7,180 bases of DNA, from contig DASTCC010000359.1 in the NCBI GenBank assembly GCA_035711465.1, positions 1 to 7,180 on the forward strand. Reading direction: 5' to 3'. Source of the stretch: DASTCC01 sp035711465 (GTDB lineage Bacteria > Acidobacteriota > Vicinamibacteria > Vicinamibacterales > SCN-69-37). The position numbers were made by a program, and so were the translations under genes. The notes beneath the pieces were generated by a model. That model saw nothing but the letters and a program-made list of their open reading frames with translations, ran no database searches and was not told the DNA's origin. Positions 5,811-7,180 of this stretch are shown here, piece by piece (position 1 is the stretch's first letter; each line of letters begins with the position of its first letter).

Positions 5811-6709
5811 CGCTCCACCGCGAAGTATCCCGGCCGCGCCTTGACGTTCATGCCGGATCGCCTGACCCGCACCTCGAGGCGATGGAAGCCGCCGGCGGCG
5901 ACGCCCGCAGGCGTGTACGTCAACACGTACCGGCTGCGGAACAAGCGCAGGATCGCCGCGAACTGCTCCGCGAGATTCCGGCTCGTTTCCACTTCGATGG
6001 TGTCGCCGCCGGTGCTGTTGGCGAACTCCTTGAGCGGCGCCCACCGGCGCGCGCCGCCGGTAGCGACGACATAGACGACCGCATTGGATCGACGCGCGCT
6101 CTCGATCACGTCACCGGTCTGCAGCCAGCTGGCGGTGTCGGTGCCGTCCGTGCAGAGCACGACGAGCGATCGCCCGGTCTCGGCCTGCGTCGCCATCAGC
6201 GCGGTGTAGAGGCCGTCGAGAATCGCCGACTCGCCGGCTGGCGCGATGGCGTCGATCGCGGCGCCGATCGACGACCGGTCGGTCGTCAGCGCGAGGCGCG
6301 GCGTCACCGCCTCGCTGAACGTGATGAGCGCCGTGCGATCGCCGGGCTTCAGGCCGTCGAGCAGCGTGCGGCTGGCCGCCCGCAGGTGTGTCAGCCGGTC
6401 CCCTGTGGTGCTCGCGCTCACGTCGAGCGCCATGACGACATTGACCGGCAGGTCCGACCATTCGATGAGGTCGACCTTCTGCACGACGCCGTTGTCGCGC
6501 AACTCGAAGTCGGCGGCGGTGAGTCCCGGAACCGGACGCCCATCGCGGGTCACCAGGACGTCGGCAAGCACGCCTTGCGTTCGGGCCGAAAATCGCGGCG
6601 ACTGGACGGCTTCCGTCTGACGCGCCGCCGCGTCAGGTATCACCCTTAGGACTCCGGCGACAGCCAGGATGAGGCTCGCGCGCGCCAGGCAGTTGCGCAT
6701 CGGCGTCAT
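5807..6709 (-). CDS. Exported VWA-domain protein (acidobacterial VWFA-related family)
   Basis: A 300-residue protein. It has an N-terminal signal sequence (ASLILAVAGVLRVIPDAAA, likely cut near A29), then a short beta region with VTRDGRPVPGLTAADFELRD (53-72), typical of this family before its VWA fold. The VWA domain (about 90-260) starts with the metal-binding DVSAS (D96, S98, S100), has GESAILDGL where many relatives have a threonine (S161 here), and TDGTD (D188). The MIDAS therefore looks largely complete, with Ser for Thr. The end, RYVLTYTPAG followed by RVRRSGMNVKARPGYFAVER, is the usual C-terminal beta segment of acidobacterial VWFA-related proteins. Such domains bind protein partners through a metal ion. 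The partner may be the TPR protein encoded next, with which it overlaps by 4 bases. ATG 6707-6709 is the longest reasonable start; ATG 6698-6700 is also possible, and neither has a strong ribosome site. Confidence 0.93.
   Translation of the reverse strand: MTPMRNCLARASLILAVAGVLRVIPDAAARQTEAVQSPRFSARTQGVLADVLVTRDGRPVPGLTAADFELRDNGVVQKVDLIEWSDLPVNVVMALDVSASTTGDRLTHLRAASRTLLDGLKPGDRTALITFSEAVTPRLALTTDRSSIGAAIDAIAPAGESAILDGLYTALMATQAETGRSLVVLCTDGTDTASWLQTGDVIESARRSNAVVYVVATGGARRWAPLKEFANSTGGDTIEVETSRNLAEQFAAILRLFRSRYVLTYTPAGVAAGGFHRLEVRVRRSGMNVKARPGYFAVER
5813..5819 (-). promoter_or_regulatory. Ribosome binding site of the TPR gene within the VWA gene
   Basis: GGTGGAG on the minus strand ends 2 bases before ATG 5808-5810; its GGTGG part is at a better 4-base distance. 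It supports this start rather than the longer open frame. Confidence 0.5.
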
Positions 6710-6730
6710 GCTACAACCCGGCTGGCCGGC

Positions 6731-6759
6731 ATGCTAGATTGTGGCGCCATCGGAGTCAT
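6731..6759 (-). promoter_or_regulatory. Possible promoter of the VWA-TPR operon
   Basis: On the minus strand: ATGACT (6754-6759; 4 of 6 bases of the -35 consensus), a 17-base spacer, and TAGCAT (6731-6736; 4 of 6 of the -10). Transcription would start near 6724, giving a leader of about 15 bases. Both boxes are imperfect. Confidence 0.3.
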
Positions 6760-6776
6760 CCGTTCCGTCCAGGAAC

Positions 6777-6782
6777 GAGGAG
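6777..6782 (+). promoter_or_regulatory. Ribosome binding site of the S9 peptidase gene
   Basis: GAGGAG lies 7 bases before the GTG at 6790 and 19 bases before the next in-frame ATG at 6802. It therefore selects the GTG. Confidence 0.75.
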
Positions 6783-6789
6783 ACGTTCA

Positions 6790-7180
6790 GTGACTCAGCC
6801 CATGCGACTCACTCCCGTCCGCCGTTCGCTCGTCACGTTCTCGCTGGCGCTGACCGCCGCGCTCGGTATTGCCTACGTCGTCCCGTCCGCGCAGGCGCCG
6901 CCGGCGCCGGCCGCCGGGAAGAAGGTGTTGACCGTCGACGACTACACGAAATGGAAGAGCATCACCGGGCAGGAGATCTCGAGCGACGGCAAGTGGGTCA
7001 CCTACGTGCTGCAGACGACCAACGTCCCGCAGGCGGAAGCCAAACCCGTGCTCCATCTGCTCAATCTCGACACCAATCAGGATGTGGCAGTCGCTGACGC
7101 GACCGGCGGGCGGTTCTCGTCCGACGCGAAGTGGATTGCCTATCAGGTCGAACCGGGACGCGGACGCGGGGGACGCGGAC
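6790..7180 (+). CDS. S9-family (prolyl oligopeptidase-like) peptidase, exported, partial
   Basis: The first 130 residues of a serine peptidase that runs off the right edge; the catalytic alpha/beta-hydrolase part is not in the window. The signal sequence covers about residues 11-35 (LVTFSLALTAALGIAYVV, then PSAQA), so the enzyme should be periplasmic or secreted. The mature start VLTVDDYTKWKSITGQEIS is characteristic of large acidobacterial and Bacteroidetes S9 peptidases. It leads into the N-terminal beta-propeller, whose first repeats are visible as ISSDGKWVTYVLQ (63-75) and FSSDAKWIAYQVE (109-121). The visible part ends in an Arg/Gly run, GRGRGGRG (123-130). Start GTG 6790 is chosen for its ribosome site. 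The family cleaves short peptides, often after proline; the specificity here is unknown. It is divergent from the VWA-TPR operon. Confidence 0.88.
   Translation, partial: MTQPMRLTPVRRSLVTFSLALTAALGIAYVVPSAQAPPAPAAGKKVLTVDDYTKWKSITGQEISSDGKWVTYVLQTTNVPQAEAKPVLHLLNLDTNQDVAVADATGGRFSSDAKWIAYQVEPGRGRGGRG

Larger units (their letters stand above)
6710..6789. other. Divergent promoter region between VWA-TPR and S9 peptidase genes
   Basis: Eighty bases that must serve both directions. For the plus strand TAGATT (6735-6740) could be a -10 box, but no good -35 lies in front of it. It overlaps the minus-strand -10 candidate at 6731-6736, so the two promoters, if real, would compete. Confidence 0.4.

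Noticed and set aside
5811..6044. N-terminal extension of the TPR protein to 6044
   Set aside because: The extension lies inside the VWA gene in another frame. The ATG at 5808-5810 starts a proper signal peptide and has a ribosome site and an ATGA overlap.
6741..7097. Plus-strand open frame of 118 codons starting at 6741
   Set aside because: It is an Arg/Ala-rich shadow in a different frame from the S9 peptidase, which has a signal peptide, propeller repeats and a strong ribosome site.

Overview
The window is very GC-rich and carries five complete protein genes, one complete regulator gene, and two genes cut by the window edges. The gene content suggests an acidobacterium, probably near the Vicinamibacteria. 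The pointers are a secreted VWA protein of the acidobacterial VWFA-related type paired with a TPR protein, a large secreted S9 peptidase, a TPR/TonB-domain protein, and a membrane PEGA protein with a kinase-like N-terminus. This assignment is inference from family knowledge; there is no marker gene in the window.

Layout, left to right. (1) Positions 1-964, minus strand: a small YtrA-type GntR repressor gene (507-911) followed after 8 bases by an ABC-transporter ATPase gene (1-498, cut by the left edge). In front of the regulator lies a compact promoter (TTGACA, 18-base spacer, TACTGT) whose spacer and -10 box are covered by a nested inverted repeat of ACTGTC/GACAGT hexamers, a strong candidate for the autoregulatory operator. 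(2) Positions 976-1407, minus: a short secreted protein of unknown function with two copies of an aromatic/D-x-x-T-G-x-x-W motif. (3) Positions 1414-1651: an intergenic region between divergent genes. (4) Positions 1652-4452, plus: two genes joined by an ATGA overlap. The first encodes a membrane-spanning degenerate protein kinase (pseudokinase) with a Pro/Ala/Thr-rich linker and extracytoplasmic PEGA repeats. The second encodes an exported helical-repeat protein with an Ala/Lys/Glu-rich linker and a C-terminal TonB domain. They look like one envelope-associated unit, with a degenerate kinase fold inside the cell and protein- or wall-contacting domains outside. (5) Positions 4453-4541: a short gap between convergent genes, filled by a 7-base-periodic repeat array that inverts on itself and can form a 17-bp hairpin. 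(6) Positions 4542-6709, minus: a VWA gene followed, again through an ATGA overlap, by a TPR gene; both products are predicted to be exported. (7) Positions 6710-6789: a divergent promoter region. (8) Positions 6790-7180, plus: the start of an S9 (prolyl oligopeptidase family) peptidase, running off the right edge.

The recurring theme is tight translational coupling of gene pairs (regulator-ATPase, pseudokinase/PEGA-TPR/TonB, VWA-TPR). The most unusual items are the pseudokinase/PEGA plus TPR/TonB pair and the heptamer-phased inverted repeat at 4461-4535. I found no RNA genes, insertion sequences, CRISPR arrays or phage genes.
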